Assembly (NCBI GenBank): GCA_947254645.1
Contig: CAMYDW010000010.1
Location: 1-56,351, forward strand
Direction of reading: 5' to 3'
Length of the DNA stretch: 56,351 nucleotides
Source: an uncultured Peptococcaceae bacterium
GTDB taxonomy: Bacteria; Bacillota; Peptococcia; Peptococcales; Peptococcaceae
Shown: in pieces, positions 25,599 through 35,036 of the stretch
Layout of the letters: each line of letters opens with the position of its first letter
Position numbering within the stretch: position 1 is the first letter of the stretch
The notes under the pieces: generated by a model
What the model saw: only the letters and a program-made list of their open reading frames with translations
The model's database searches: none
Told to the model about the DNA's origin: nothing
Made by a program: the position numbers and the translations under genes

Positions 25599-26843
25599 TT
25601 GGCGAATATAAAACTATCAAACCTTATAGCCCCCAGCTTTAAAGGCGCGCATAACGACATCAAAAATGATATTTATACCCATTATTGGTTTGAGGGTGGA
25701 CGTGGTTCAACAAAATCAACTTTCGTCAGTGTTGAAATTATACTTGGCATTATGAAAGACAAAGAGGCTAATGCCGTTGTTATCAGACGTTATGGCACTC
25801 AACTTCAAACAAGCGTATATGAACAGCTTTTGTGGGCAATAGATAAACTAGGAGTAGACCACTTCTGGATATCTAAAAAAAGCCCTCTTGAACTGATTTA
25901 TGCGCCTACTGGTCAACGCATTATATTTCGTGGTGCAGACGAGCCTAGAAAGCTTAAATCTATCAAGGTTAGCAAGGGATACATCAAATACGTTTGGTAT
26001 GAAGAAGTCGACGAATTGCATGGCGAAGAAGAAATCGCCACCATCAACCAGTCCTTGTTGCGTGGTGGTCCTACATTCCAAGTGTTTTACAGCTATAACC
26101 CACCCAAAAGCGTCAGAAGCTGGGTAAATTTGCCACACATGACACGTGAGGATACTCGCCACTACCATTCAACGTACCTAACTGTGCCTCGTGAATGGCT
26201 TGGAGACCAATTTCTAATTGAGGCAGAATACCTCATGCAAGCCAACTATCAAAGATATTCACATGAATACCTTGGCAATGTCACTGGGACAGGTGGCGAG
26301 GTATTCGATAATGTCAAAACAAGGCCAATTTCTGATGAGGAAATTTCAGAGTTTGAAACTTATAATCGTGGCATTGACTGGGGCTTTGCAAAGGACCCGT
26401 TTGTTTATACAGTTAACCACTATGATAAAAAGCACAATACGCTATATATTTTCTTCGAGTATTACAAAGTCGGTGCAAAATATAATGCTATTGTGGATAT
26501 TATCAAGCAAGAAAATAAACTAAATAAAAAAATCATAGCAGATAACGAGCCACGATCTAATGCAGAATTACGAGATCGTGGCTTGCGTGTTTTCAAAGCA
26601 CAAAAAGGCCCAGATAGTCGTGACCACGGTTTTACATGGCTACAGAATTTAGACGCCATTATTATTGACCCAGACCGTTGCCCTAATACTGCTAGGGAGT
26701 TTTTGAATTATGAATTTGAAAAAGACAATAATGGTAATTGGCGAGATGGCTTCCCAGATGCAGACGACCATACAATGGACGCTACTAGATATAGCCTAGA
26801 GCGCTATATCAAGGGCGAAACGATTAAGACATCTAAGAGGTGA
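25599..26843 (+). CDS. terL: Terminase large subunit (PBSX/XtmB type)
   Basis: This is the packaging ATPase-nuclease. It has a Walker A-like GGRGSTKST, a Walker B region ending in YVWYEEVDEL, and nuclease aspartates in RGIDWGFAKDP and the C-terminal DADDHTMDATRY. It is about 414 residues from the TTG at 25599 (GGGGTG upstream); GTG at 25590 is an alternative. It overlaps the portal start by 4 nt. Confidence 0.93.
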   Translation: MANIKLSNLIAPSFKGAHNDIKNDIYTHYWFEGGRGSTKSTFVSVEIILGIMKDKEANAVVIRRYGTQLQTSVYEQLLWAIDKLGVDHFWISKKSPLELIYAPTGQRIIFRGADEPRKLKSIKVSKGYIKYVWYEEVDELHGEEEIATINQSLLRGGPTFQVFYSYNPPKSVRSWVNLPHMTREDTRHYHSTYLTVPREWLGDQFLIEAEYLMQANYQRYSHEYLGNVTGTGGEVFDNVKTRPISDEEISEFETYNRGIDWGFAKDPFVYTVNHYDKKHNTLYIFFEYYKVGAKYNAIVDIIKQENKLNKKIIADNEPRSNAELRDRGLRVFKAQKGPDSRDHGFTWLQNLDAIIIDPDRCPNTAREFLNYEFEKDNNGNWRDGFPDADDHTMDATRYSLERYIKGETIKTSKR

Positions 26844-28294
26844 GGACAATAGATATTAAAGATCTAAAAGGCGAGAGCCTAGTTAATTTTTTGAAATACA
26901 AGGTATCGGCCTATGAGAAGTCCGACACCTATAAAAATTCAGTTGACGGGCAGAAATACTATAAAAATCAACACGCTATCAATAACAAAAAGCGTACAGG
27001 AACTAACCAAGAGGGCCATCTTGTTGTTCTCAATGGTCTGCCTAACGTGATAGCTAAAGATAACCAGTATGCGAAGTTGGTGGACCAAAAAATAAGCTAT
27101 CTTATGAGCAATACCCCTGTTGTGTCTTGCGAGGATAGCGAGGAATACGCCAAAGCCTTGCAAGAATTTTTAGACAGAAGATTTATGCGCACTTGGAGCA
27201 AGATTGGTAAAGATGCCATGAATTCTGGCCTTGGGTGGATGTTTGTTAGCAGAGATGAGAAAGATTTATTAGTTAAGAAGATAAACCCTATTCAAGTGAT
27301 ACCGATATGGCGTGATGATGAACACGAGAGCTTAGATGCTGTTATTCGTAAACGCATTGCCACTGATTGGAACGATAAACGCAACGAAGTCGTAAGTAAG
27401 ACCTACATTGAGTTTTATTCTGGGCAGGGTGTCACCACCTATGAGGTTAAAGAAAATAGTGACACATGGCTACCAGTATCAACCCAAGGATATTTTAAAG
27501 ATGGCGATAATCAGTTGAATTGGGAGGGCGGCAAGCTGCCATTCATTTATTGGCGTTATAACCCAGAGGAAATTACGCTATTAAGTCGTGTTAAGACGCT
27601 GCAGGACCTTATCAATCTTATTCTTTCGGTGTTTGGCGATAGAATGCTTGAGGATAGCCGCAACACTGTTCTTGTCATAAAAGGGTATAGCGGTGAAGAT
27701 GCTAGTGGTGTTCGGTATGAAATAAACCAAAATGGCGTTATTCAGACCGAGGGCGATGGTGCCGTGGATACATTAAACATTGAAATTAACGCCGAAAACT
27801 TCGAGACATATCTACGCATTCTAAAAGAGAAATTAATTGAAAATGGGCGTGGTTTAGATGCTAAGAGCGATAAAATGGGGAATAGCCCTAACCAATTAAA
27901 TATTAAAAGCGCTTACAGTGATATGGAGTTGGACGCTAATGCGATGGAATTAGAATTCCAAGCCAGCTTTGAGCGTTTCCAAGAGTTTTTTAAGATGGTT
28001 TATGGTTATCCTGAAAACCTTGTTGCAACGATTGATTTTAAGCGCAACGTTATGGTCAATGAAGAATCCACCATTCAAATGATTAACCAATCAGGAACGT
28101 TGCTATCTAAGCGTACTATGCTAGAGCATCACCCAATGGTTGATGATGTGGACGAAGAAGAAAGTCGCTTAAAAGATGAATTGGGCGATGCGCCACTAAG
28201 CTATGAAAACGGCTTTAATTTTGAGGCAGGTGTGAATGATGGAGATACCAAGCAAAAGCAAAAGGTACTGGACAATAAGGCAGCTAAAGCATGA
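26840..28294 (+). CDS. Portal protein (SPP1 Gp6-like)
   Basis: The 484-residue protein matches the SPP1 Gp6 portal family (GLPNVIAKDNQYAKLVDQKI, MNSGLGWMFVSRDE, GRGLDAKSDKMGNSPNQLN). It forms the ring through which DNA enters the head. It starts with GTG at 26840 overlapping terL and overlaps the minor head gene by 59 nt. Confidence 0.92.
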   Translation: MRTIDIKDLKGESLVNFLKYKVSAYEKSDTYKNSVDGQKYYKNQHAINNKKRTGTNQEGHLVVLNGLPNVIAKDNQYAKLVDQKISYLMSNTPVVSCEDSEEYAKALQEFLDRRFMRTWSKIGKDAMNSGLGWMFVSRDEKDLLVKKINPIQVIPIWRDDEHESLDAVIRKRIATDWNDKRNEVVSKTYIEFYSGQGVTTYEVKENSDTWLPVSTQGYFKDGDNQLNWEGGKLPFIYWRYNPEEITLLSRVKTLQDLINLILSVFGDRMLEDSRNTVLVIKGYSGEDASGVRYEINQNGVIQTEGDGAVDTLNIEINAENFETYLRILKEKLIENGRGLDAKSDKMGNSPNQLNIKSAYSDMELDANAMELEFQASFERFQEFFKMVYGYPENLVATIDFKRNVMVNEESTIQMINQSGTLLSKRTMLEHHPMVDDVDEEESRLKDELGDAPLSYENGFNFEAGVNDGDTKQKQKVLDNKAAKA

Positions 28295-29924
28295 ACACGA
28301 GTTGCGAAAAGACGCATCAGAATTCATAGAAGAAGCCCAAAAAACCTACAACGAGGCGATGTTCAAGCTTGAACAGGATATCGCTACTCGCTTGGTCCGT
28401 ATTGCTGATGACAACGGCATTTCGGTTACAGAGGCGATGCGCCGACTCGATAAAAAAGAACTCATTGGCTGGGAAATGCGCCTTAATGAGTTTATAGAGT
28501 TGGCAGAACAAAAAGGGCTATCCAAGGAAATGGAATTGTCCTTGCGCAACGCTTCTAGCCGTGTTCACCTTACACACCTTCAAGAAATGAAGAACCTCAT
28601 AGATTTGCAAATGACCTTGCATTATACAGGCCTTGAAAAAGACGTGAAGAAGTTTCTTGGTGCTGAATGGGATAAGATTATTACGCAAGCAACTGAAGAT
28701 GGTATCAGCAAAGTTGCCACGGGCTACAACCAAAAAGCTTTACAAACTGTGCTATCTAAGCCTTGGGCGGCAGATGGCAAAACGTTTTCTAAGCGTATCT
28801 GGGAAGATGGCCAAAAGGTTTCCAGGCAATTACAGAACAACCTTGAACAAAGCATTCTCATAGGGAAAAACCCAAAGGACATTATTAAAGATATAGAATG
28901 CACTACAGGCGCTAAAGAGAGCGATATTGCGCGTCTTGTCTACACTGAACACGCTTATGTGGCTAGTGAGGCGGATAGCTTTACATGGAAAGATATGGGG
29001 CTTGAGAAGTACGAAATAAGCGCCGTTATTGATGCTAAAACGTCAGAAATTTGTCGTGAAATGGATGGTAAAGTGTTTGATATGAAAAACAGACGTGTTG
29101 GCGTTACTGCGCCACCATTCCACCCCTACTGCCGTACTGTCACTATACCGTGGTTTGAGGACATGGACGATGATGATGTACCTGACAACATGACCGATCA
29201 GGAACGGAAGGATTCAATGGTTGAAGGTCATACAGAAGACTTGAAACCTGTTGTTCCTGATGGTAAAGTGGAAAGTAAGAAGGTAAATGCAGAACCTTCA
29301 ATGACAAGACAGTCTTTGGAACTTGCAAATGTTGAATATAGAGAAGTTCAACCACTGGAAAAAGAACTTTCTGTTCAGGAAATCATTGATAGAGTTGGTG
29401 GTGGGGATATGACCAAAGGTTCATGTTCATCACTTGCTTTTGCTTATGCAGGTAACAGAAATGGTCTGAATGTGTTGGACTTCAGAGGTGGTAAGTCGCT
29501 ATCAATCTTTGCATGCAAAGGAAACGTCAAGGAAATCACAGAACTTGCAGGTGGAAAGATTGTCAGTAACTTTAATGACTATAAAGCAGTGAATGAATTG
29601 CTGAAGTCTGTTGTTGAAGGTAAAGAATACTATCTTGCAACAGGTAAACATGCTGCTATTGTCAGAATGATTGAAGGACATTATGAATATTTGGAACTTC
29701 AATCAGCAACAGACAATGGTTGGTTTAGGTTGACCAATGGTGTATTGAAAAAAAGGTTTGGATGTCAAAAGTCGCACAGTGTTCATGGATTCAAACTTGA
29801 AGCTGCAAATGTACTGATTGACATTGAATCTTTGAATAGACTGGATGAATTTGAAATACTTCTTGGATATATCAACACAGCAGTTGAAAGTCAGATGAAA
29901 GGAAGCGATGGTCATATTAAGTGA
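28236..29924 (+). CDS. Minor head protein (Mu gpF-like) fused to a papain-like toxin domain
   Basis: Residues 1-310 are a phage head morphogenesis protein ending with the Mu gpF signature (RLVYTEHAYVASEADSF, AVIDAKTSEICREMDG, FHPYCRTVTIPWFED). After a variable linker, residues 370-562 form a separate domain. It has a candidate cysteine (C397 in KGSCSSLAFAY), a histidine (H472 in KHAAIVR) and a further polar stretch, suggesting a papain-like peptidase or deamidase fold. The tail uses AGA for arginine more than the head part, hinting at import. A small gene overlaps its end by 17 nt, a toxin-immunity layout. The toxin call is inference. Confidence 0.82.
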   Translation: MMEIPSKSKRYWTIRQLKHEHELRKDASEFIEEAQKTYNEAMFKLEQDIATRLVRIADDNGISVTEAMRRLDKKELIGWEMRLNEFIELAEQKGLSKEMELSLRNASSRVHLTHLQEMKNLIDLQMTLHYTGLEKDVKKFLGAEWDKIITQATEDGISKVATGYNQKALQTVLSKPWAADGKTFSKRIWEDGQKVSRQLQNNLEQSILIGKNPKDIIKDIECTTGAKESDIARLVYTEHAYVASEADSFTWKDMGLEKYEISAVIDAKTSEICREMDGKVFDMKNRRVGVTAPPFHPYCRTVTIPWFEDMDDDDVPDNMTDQERKDSMVEGHTEDLKPVVPDGKVESKKVNAEPSMTRQSLELANVEYREVQPLEKELSVQEIIDRVGGGDMTKGSCSSLAFAYAGNRNGLNVLDFRGGKSLSIFACKGNVKEITELAGGKIVSNFNDYKAVNELLKSVVEGKEYYLATGKHAAIVRMIEGHYEYLELQSATDNGWFRLTNGVLKKRFGCQKSHSVHGFKLEAANVLIDIESLNRLDEFEILLGYINTAVESQMKGSDGHIK

Positions 29925-30123
29925 TTTTTTCAAGGAGAATGAAGGTGACACAATATGGTGGGTTGAAAACCTTGATGAAATTGGTCAATTCTTATTCAGT
30001 TTTGACCAAAAGAAAATCTTCAATCTGTTTAAAGACTATCCACACAACTTGACACCTGAACAAAAAGAAATCTTTGACAAAGAAAATCCATACTGGAAGG
30101 ACTTTTTCAAAGATAGACAGTGA
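29908..30123 (+). CDS. Candidate immunity protein for the head-fused toxin
   Basis: The 71-residue acidic, aromatic protein begins MVILSDFFKENEGDTIWWVE. It starts inside the toxin gene behind AAAGGAAG and overlaps it by 17 nt. Position, size and acidity fit an immunity protein; no family was recognised. It lies inside the segment that differs between the resident locus and the remnant cassette at 48655-49597, supporting a toxin partner role. Confidence 0.6.
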   Translation: MVILSDFFKENEGDTIWWVENLDEIGQFLFSFDQKKIFNLFKDYPHNLTPEQKEIFDKENPYWKDFFKDRQ

Positions 30124-30156
30124 AGCATCTAATGCAGATCTTGAAACAGGTACAAT

Positions 30157-30284
30157 TCGACCTAGATAAGTCGTTAAACTGTCTATTTTTTATGCACAAA
30201 ATTCGCTGGCGAGCGTACAAACGCAAGTAGCAGTCAAGAGATAGACGTAAAAAATCGTAGCTACAGAAAGGAAAAGATATGAAA
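30157..30284 (+). ncRNA. Conserved structured leader upstream of the scaffold gene
   Basis: This 128-nt region is repeated at 49598-49725 with one mismatch seen. It contains a 4-bp hairpin (CGAC 30158-30161, loop CTAGATAA, GTCG 30170-30173), a long-range pair GTCTAT (30181-30186) with ATAGAC (30241-30246), and inner hairpins CGCT/AGCG and GCGT/ACGC. A more distant copy at 50923-50938 has CGTC/GACG with the same loop length, a compensatory change. It ends at the scaffold ribosome site and may control capsid-gene translation. RNA motifs beside GP20 genes have been described, from memory; I cannot confirm identity. Confidence 0.5.
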
Positions 30285-30839
30285 CGTGAATTTTTAGAAA
30301 AGCTGGGACTTGAGAAAGAGACTATCGACCAAATCATGGCAGAAAACGGCAAAGACATTGAGACTGAAAAAGCCAAAACTACTGCTATGACTGCTGAACG
30401 TGACACGCTCCAATCAAGCCTAGACGATGCCAATAAGACCATTAAGGGTTACAAGGATATGGATATTGACGCGATTAAGCAAAGCGCTGCTGATTGGGAA
30501 GCGAAATATAAGCAAACCAACGCAGACCTCGAAGCGACACGCCAAGACGCTGCTCTTGATAAGGCGCTTGCTGGCTCTAAAACTGTTGACGCTGATTTGC
30601 TAAAGAAAGCACTAGACCATGATGCCATCAAATATAAGGATGGCAAGTTTATCGGTTTAGATGAGCAAATCAAAACGCTACAAAAAGACAAACCATATCT
30701 TTTCCAAGCTACCGAACCAAATGGCGAAGGTGAGGAAAAAGGTGGAAAGGGATTTGAACCTTTTACACCTCCAGCTGGTGGCGACGGTGGCAGCGGCAAC
30801 TCATTGGCACAACAAGTGAATGCCATTTTAGGCATTTAA
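30279..30839 (+). CDS. Scaffold protein (phage minor structural GP20)
   Basis: This 186-residue helical protein begins MKREFLEKLGLEKETIDQIM, the GP20 family signature, followed by a coiled coil (about 25-110) and a proline/glycine-rich tail. Scaffolds guide capsid assembly and are then released. It precedes the major capsid gene by 21 nt and has AAAGGAAAAG upstream. Confidence 0.88.
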   Translation: MKREFLEKLGLEKETIDQIMAENGKDIETEKAKTTAMTAERDTLQSSLDDANKTIKGYKDMDIDAIKQSAADWEAKYKQTNADLEATRQDAALDKALAGSKTVDADLLKKALDHDAIKYKDGKFIGLDEQIKTLQKDKPYLFQATEPNGEGEEKGGKGFEPFTPPAGGDGGSGNSLAQQVNAILGI

Positions 30840-30860
30840 CCACGAAAGGATGAATAAACA

Positions 30861-31775
30861 ATGGTTTTAAACACTCTTGAATATACAAAAGCGATGCAGA
30901 CTGGTCTTGACCAGCACATTATCAATACTTCAACCACAGGTTGGATGGAAGAAAATGCAGGGCAAGTGAATTATAACGGTGGTAAGGAAATCAAGATTCC
31001 AACCATTTCAACCACTGGGCTTGGAGACTATGACCGTGATAAAGGTTTTGACCGCAACGGTAGTGTAACATTGGCTTACCAACCTTACACCATGACCCAA
31101 GACCGCGGTACTTCTTTCCAACTTGATGCGATGGATGTAAACGAAACCAACTTTGTGGCAAGCGCTACAAACGTCATTGGTGCATTCCAAACTGATCACG
31201 TTATCCCAGAAATTGACGCCTATCGCTATGCGACATTAGCAGCTAAAGCAAAGGCAGCTTCCCAATCTGAAGCAGTTACACTGGATGCTTCTACTGCGTT
31301 TAAAAAGTTCCAAGAACACGTACGCGCTGTACGCGATTATGTAGGGCAAGATGTGCCTCTCATCTGTTCTATCACAAGTGCAGCAATGGCACTTATTGAG
31401 GATAATGACAAATTCGCGCGTCAAATCAATGTAGCAGATTTCAAACAAGGGACCATCAATACCCGTATCAAGGTGATTGATGATGTATATTTCCGCATTG
31501 TTCCATCTGCACGTATGCACGATAAATTTATCTTCAATACTGGTGAATCTGAATGGGGCTTTAAGCCTGATACTGCTGGCGGTGCAAAGGAATTGAACTG
31601 GATTATTTGTCCACAAAAAACGCCTCTCGCTATCTCTAAAACAGAGGTGTTGCGTATCTTTGACCCAATGACTAACCAAAAAGCGAATGCTTGGAAAATC
31701 GACTACAGAAAGTACCATGATTTATGGGTATTGCAAAGTCGCTTGAAAACCATCATGGCTTGCACTAAGGCCTAG
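30861..31775 (+). CDS. Major capsid protein
   Basis: This 304-residue protein sits in the capsid slot between scaffold and connector genes. It shows a typical phage capsid N-terminus (ALEYTK-like NTLEYTKAMQTGLDQHI), SVTLAYQPYTMTQDRGTSFQ and a C-terminal FDPMTNQKANAWKIDYRKYH. A 94-nt piece of the gene (31029-31122) recurs in the remnant at 49740-49833. Confidence 0.88.
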   Translation: MVLNTLEYTKAMQTGLDQHIINTSTTGWMEENAGQVNYNGGKEIKIPTISTTGLGDYDRDKGFDRNGSVTLAYQPYTMTQDRGTSFQLDAMDVNETNFVASATNVIGAFQTDHVIPEIDAYRYATLAAKAKAASQSEAVTLDASTAFKKFQEHVRAVRDYVGQDVPLICSITSAAMALIEDNDKFARQINVADFKQGTINTRIKVIDDVYFRIVPSARMHDKFIFNTGESEWGFKPDTAGGAKELNWIICPQKTPLAISKTEVLRIFDPMTNQKANAWKIDYRKYHDLWVLQSRLKTIMACTKA

Positions 31776-31786
31776 GAGGTAATGAC

Positions 31787-32071
31787 ATGGAATTAACAAG
31801 ATTAGAACGTGAGGGGGCAGTCAAATTGACTGCCGACCCTCTTTTGATTGAACATTTCAAAGAGCTTGGCTATAAGGTAGTTGGTGGCGAGGAAGAAACT
31901 GTGCCAGAAACAACTGCTACTAAGCCAGAAACAGCACCAGAGGTGGGAAGCCCGTTTGAAAAGATGACCAAAGATGAGCTTGTGGCATTCATTGCAGAAA
32001 AAGGTGCAAATGCGCCATCTTCTGCAACAAAGGATATTTTGATTGACATTGCAAAAACCCTAGAGGTGTAG
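31787..32071 (+). CDS. Head protein with HeH/SAP-like C-terminus
   Basis: This 94-residue protein has an acidic, threonine/proline-rich middle and a C-terminal LEM/SAP/HeH-like helical motif (MTKDELVAFIAEKGANAP, then ATKDILIDIAKTL). It lies between capsid and connector genes, so it may be a capsid accessory protein. Function is inferred. Confidence 0.7.
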   Translation: MELTRLEREGAVKLTADPLLIEHFKELGYKVVGGEEETVPETTATKPETAPEVGSPFEKMTKDELVAFIAEKGANAPSSATKDILIDIAKTLEV

Positions 32072-32075
32072 GCCT

Positions 32076-32492
32076 ATGGATTTAACATGGGAAACTGCTT
32101 TTGAAAAAAGTGATGATACCGCAGCAGAATTGTTGGCCGAAATCAGAATGGAATGTCATAGAGAGGACATCCCACCAAACGCAAGACCTATTCTCAATAA
32201 GCTTTTGCGTATGAGAAAAAGTCTTGATGAAGCGCAGGCAAAAGCTTTTGCAGCTGAAAATGATAGCACAGGTACGCAAGCGCAAGAGATTAGTTCAGTT
32301 TCCTTGCAATCAACTAGCGTAAGCTATGTGTCAAATGCGCAAAGCCCTTATGGTAATAGAGCTAAAGCCTCTAAGGCGCTAGAAAAGTTGCAAGAGGACT
32401 ACGACAATTTGCATACAAAACTGGTGCATAACATTCGCAAGTTCCCAAGGCCATCAAACGTTACCAATAGGGATGTGATTACGTTTTGTTAA
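32076..32492 (+). CDS. Head-tail connector protein (putative)
   Basis: This 138-residue helical protein is in the usual head-tail adaptor slot. Middle residues (QEISSVSLQSTSVSYVS) form a linker. No catalytic motif is seen. It overlaps the following gene by 7 nt. Confidence 0.6.
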   Translation: MDLTWETAFEKSDDTAAELLAEIRMECHREDIPPNARPILNKLLRMRKSLDEAQAKAFAAENDSTGTQAQEISSVSLQSTSVSYVSNAQSPYGNRAKASKALEKLQEDYDNLHTKLVHNIRKFPRPSNVTNRDVITFC

Positions 32493-32854
32493 TTAATTAT
32501 GAAATCCACAGGGCTATTATCGAGGCTCATTATGGAGATAAATTGACAGTGTATAAACAAAAACGCGTTCCAGACCCTGTAAAACATTCTTCCAAGATGC
32601 AAGAAGTCGCCATTTATAGTGAACTTCCTTGCCATCTCGGTTGGGGGGCAAGTGATACTGGTAAGGCGCTCCCATATGCACCTACAACGCAACGGATAAG
32701 CGTTATTTTAGCTCCAGAGCCTAATATTCCTCCTGGTAGCACAATTGAGGTATTGACGGAATCTGGGCGCAAATATCGCTTTAAATCGTCAAGTCCAGCA
32801 AGCGTGGTCCCATCACACCAAGAGATTTTTCTTGAGGCGGTGGGCAAGGCATGA
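32486..32854 (+). CDS. Head closure protein (putative)
   Basis: This 122-residue, mostly beta-rich protein begins with TTG at 32486. The pattern (PCHLGWGASDTG, QRISVILAPEPNIPPGSTIEV, GRKYRFKSSSPASVV) fits a head-closure or stopper protein. It overlaps the next gene by 4 nt. Confidence 0.65.
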   Translation: MLINYEIHRAIIEAHYGDKLTVYKQKRVPDPVKHSSKMQEVAIYSELPCHLGWGASDTGKALPYAPTTQRISVILAPEPNIPPGSTIEVLTESGRKYRFKSSSPASVVPSHQEIFLEAVGKA

Positions 32855-33294
32855 GCGCAAACACCAAAGACCTTGACGCATGGCGCAAAAAACTAGAAAA
32901 GCTTTGTAATGGTGGTATGGCACCTTTTTATGAAAAGCAAGCTATTAAAGGTGCGCTATTGACGCAACGCAATGTTGTAAAGACTACGCCAGTAGATACG
33001 GGCTTCATGAGAAAATCTTGGGGCGTTGATAAGAACGTCAAACAAGAGGGCAATACCTATTCAACGCGTATCTTCAACAACGCTAGAGGGGAAGCGTCAA
33101 AGGCATATCCCTATGGTGCACCATACCCTTATTACATTGAGAATGGTCACCGTATTCTTAACAAGAAAGGCGATACCATCGGATATATGCAAGGGAAGAA
33201 AATTTTAAAAAAAGCAAAAGAAAAAGCTGCAGGCCAATTAGCCAAAACAGCTAAGAAGGACCTTAAAGCATTTTTAGAAGAGGTGATGTCGTGA
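32851..33294 (+). CDS. HK97 gp10-like tail component
   Basis: This 147-residue protein has the gp10-like core (NVVKTTPVDTGFMRKSW, PYYIENGHRI) and a lysine/alanine-rich C-terminal helix. It is placed between head closure and tail terminator, as in many phages. Confidence 0.82.
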   Translation: MSANTKDLDAWRKKLEKLCNGGMAPFYEKQAIKGALLTQRNVVKTTPVDTGFMRKSWGVDKNVKQEGNTYSTRIFNNARGEASKAYPYGAPYPYYIENGHRILNKKGDTIGYMQGKKILKKAKEKAAGQLAKTAKKDLKAFLEEVMS

Positions 33295-33722
33295 AGGAAC
33301 TTGTATATGCAGTCAATAACGCAATAGCCACTTCTCTAGGCTTGCCTTTTGAGAATATTCACAATGAAAGTATTGAAGAAGGGCTTGTTGTGCCTGCTGC
33401 TTTTGTTTTTGTTGAACACGTTGAACGCTATGACATGCTTGGTGATAAATCGCAACAACGTATTCATTTCGATATAGCCTACTTGGATGACACTTCAAAT
33501 CGTGCAGAATTGCTTGATATTATCGACAAGATGCACAGAGGACTATTTCTATTAGAAATGCCAGATGGCTCTCTAAAAAGGGCAAATAAAGGAATTGAGT
33601 GGGATATCGGCGATGATGCCGTTGTGCATGGCAAAGCAGCATACAACATTACAACTGATATTGCCGTGGATACTGAAAAGGTTGAAACGATGACACAAGA
33701 TAGATCTATCACAAAGGAGTGA
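33291..33722 (+). CDS. Tail terminator/completion protein
   Basis: This 143-residue protein (VNNAIATSLGLPFENIHNES, QRIHFDIAYLDD) fits the phage tail terminator family that ends tail growth and joins the head. GTG start at 33291 overlaps the previous gene. It precedes the sheath gene by 4 nt. Confidence 0.7.
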   Translation: MKELVYAVNNAIATSLGLPFENIHNESIEEGLVVPAAFVFVEHVERYDMLGDKSQQRIHFDIAYLDDTSNRAELLDIIDKMHRGLFLLEMPDGSLKRANKGIEWDIGDDAVVHGKAAYNITTDIAVDTEKVETMTQDRSITKE

Positions 33723-33726
33723 TTTT

Positions 33727-35034
33727 ATGTGGGGTGGCGGAATTTACACCGTACAGAATAAAGAGTTGCCTGGCGCCTATTTTAAATTTGAAAGCGAAAC
33801 AGGCACAAATAATGTTTTTAGTAATCGTGGGGTGGTTGCCCTCGTGGACACTCTTTCATGGGGTGCTTCTGGGGTAACAACTATCACACGTGATGATTTT
33901 TTAAGAAATAGCGAGAAATTGCTTGGCTATGACTACACACATGAAAAAATGAAACCTTTACGCGAACTTTTTTATGGTGCAGAAAAGGTTATTCTTTATC
34001 GTGTTGGTACAGGCGTACAAGCAAGCAATACTCTTGCAAAAGCTGTTCATGCAGGCGTAAGAGGCAATGACTTGTCTATCTCTGTCACTGCTTCTGATAG
34101 CAATTTTGTAGTTGCTACTAAACTAGATGGGCGTGTTGTGGATAAACAAACTGTCGCAGCCGCTAAGGATTTACAGCCTAATGCATGGGTAACATTCACC
34201 GCTTCCGAATTAAAAGCGACTGAATCAGATCAAGCGCTTACAAGCGGCTCTGATGGTACAGCATTAGCAAAAGACCATCAAACAGCTTTAGGTATTTTAG
34301 AGGGATATACATTTGATGTGTTAGCTTGTCCTAGTGCTGATGAAGCTATTCGTAGTCTTTACAAAGCATGGACCAAAAACACTATCGAAAACCTTGGCAA
34401 ATACCATCAACTCGTTGTTTATCGCGATACTAAGGTTAGCAATAAGTATGTCATCAGCGTACACAACACCGTAAAAGATAGTGGTGCACCGGCTTACGCA
34501 CTAGTTTACTATGTGGCAGGTATCGAAGCTGCATGTGCGGTCAATAAAGACCTTACAGCCCATGACTATGTTGGCGAATACGAGATTGATGGGGATATCA
34601 CAGAAGCAACATTGAAAGAATTGAAACGCCAAGGGCAATTTGTGTTCCATCGCGTCAACAATGTTTTCACTGTACTTCTTGACCTCAACACATACAAGGA
34701 TTGGACAAGCGATATCGAGGAAGATTTCCGATATAACCAAGTTATTCGCGTCTTGAATCAACGTGCTAATGATGTTCAAATCTTATTTACAAGATACTAC
34801 CTTGGTAAAGGTGGCACAGACGCAAATGCTCGTATGCTTTTCAAAAACGACCTTGTTTCCAATATGGAAAAAGGATTAGTACGCATTGGCGCAGTCATTG
34901 AATATGTGTCAGAGGATACTGTTATTGAAAAAGGTGAGCAAGCACGTTCTTACCATGTAAGAGAACGCATTAAGCCTAACATGGCTGTGACACATCTGTA
35001 CCACGATATTGTTCTTACAAGAGAGGGTGAATAA
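33727..35034 (+). CDS. Contractile tail sheath protein (XkdK-like)
   Basis: This 435-residue protein begins MWGGGIYTVQNKELPGAYFK, characteristic of PBSX XkdK-type sheaths, with C-terminal VRERIKPNMAVTHLYHDIVL. It shows the phage has a contractile tail. The tube gene follows after 2 nt. Confidence 0.92.
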   Translation: MWGGGIYTVQNKELPGAYFKFESETGTNNVFSNRGVVALVDTLSWGASGVTTITRDDFLRNSEKLLGYDYTHEKMKPLRELFYGAEKVILYRVGTGVQASNTLAKAVHAGVRGNDLSISVTASDSNFVVATKLDGRVVDKQTVAAAKDLQPNAWVTFTASELKATESDQALTSGSDGTALAKDHQTALGILEGYTFDVLACPSADEAIRSLYKAWTKNTIENLGKYHQLVVYRDTKVSNKYVISVHNTVKDSGAPAYALVYYVAGIEAACAVNKDLTAHDYVGEYEIDGDITEATLKELKRQGQFVFHRVNNVFTVLLDLNTYKDWTSDIEEDFRYNQVIRVLNQRANDVQILFTRYYLGKGGTDANARMLFKNDLVSNMEKGLVRIGAVIEYVSEDTVIEKGEQARSYHVRERIKPNMAVTHLYHDIVLTREGE

Positions 35035-35036
35035 GA

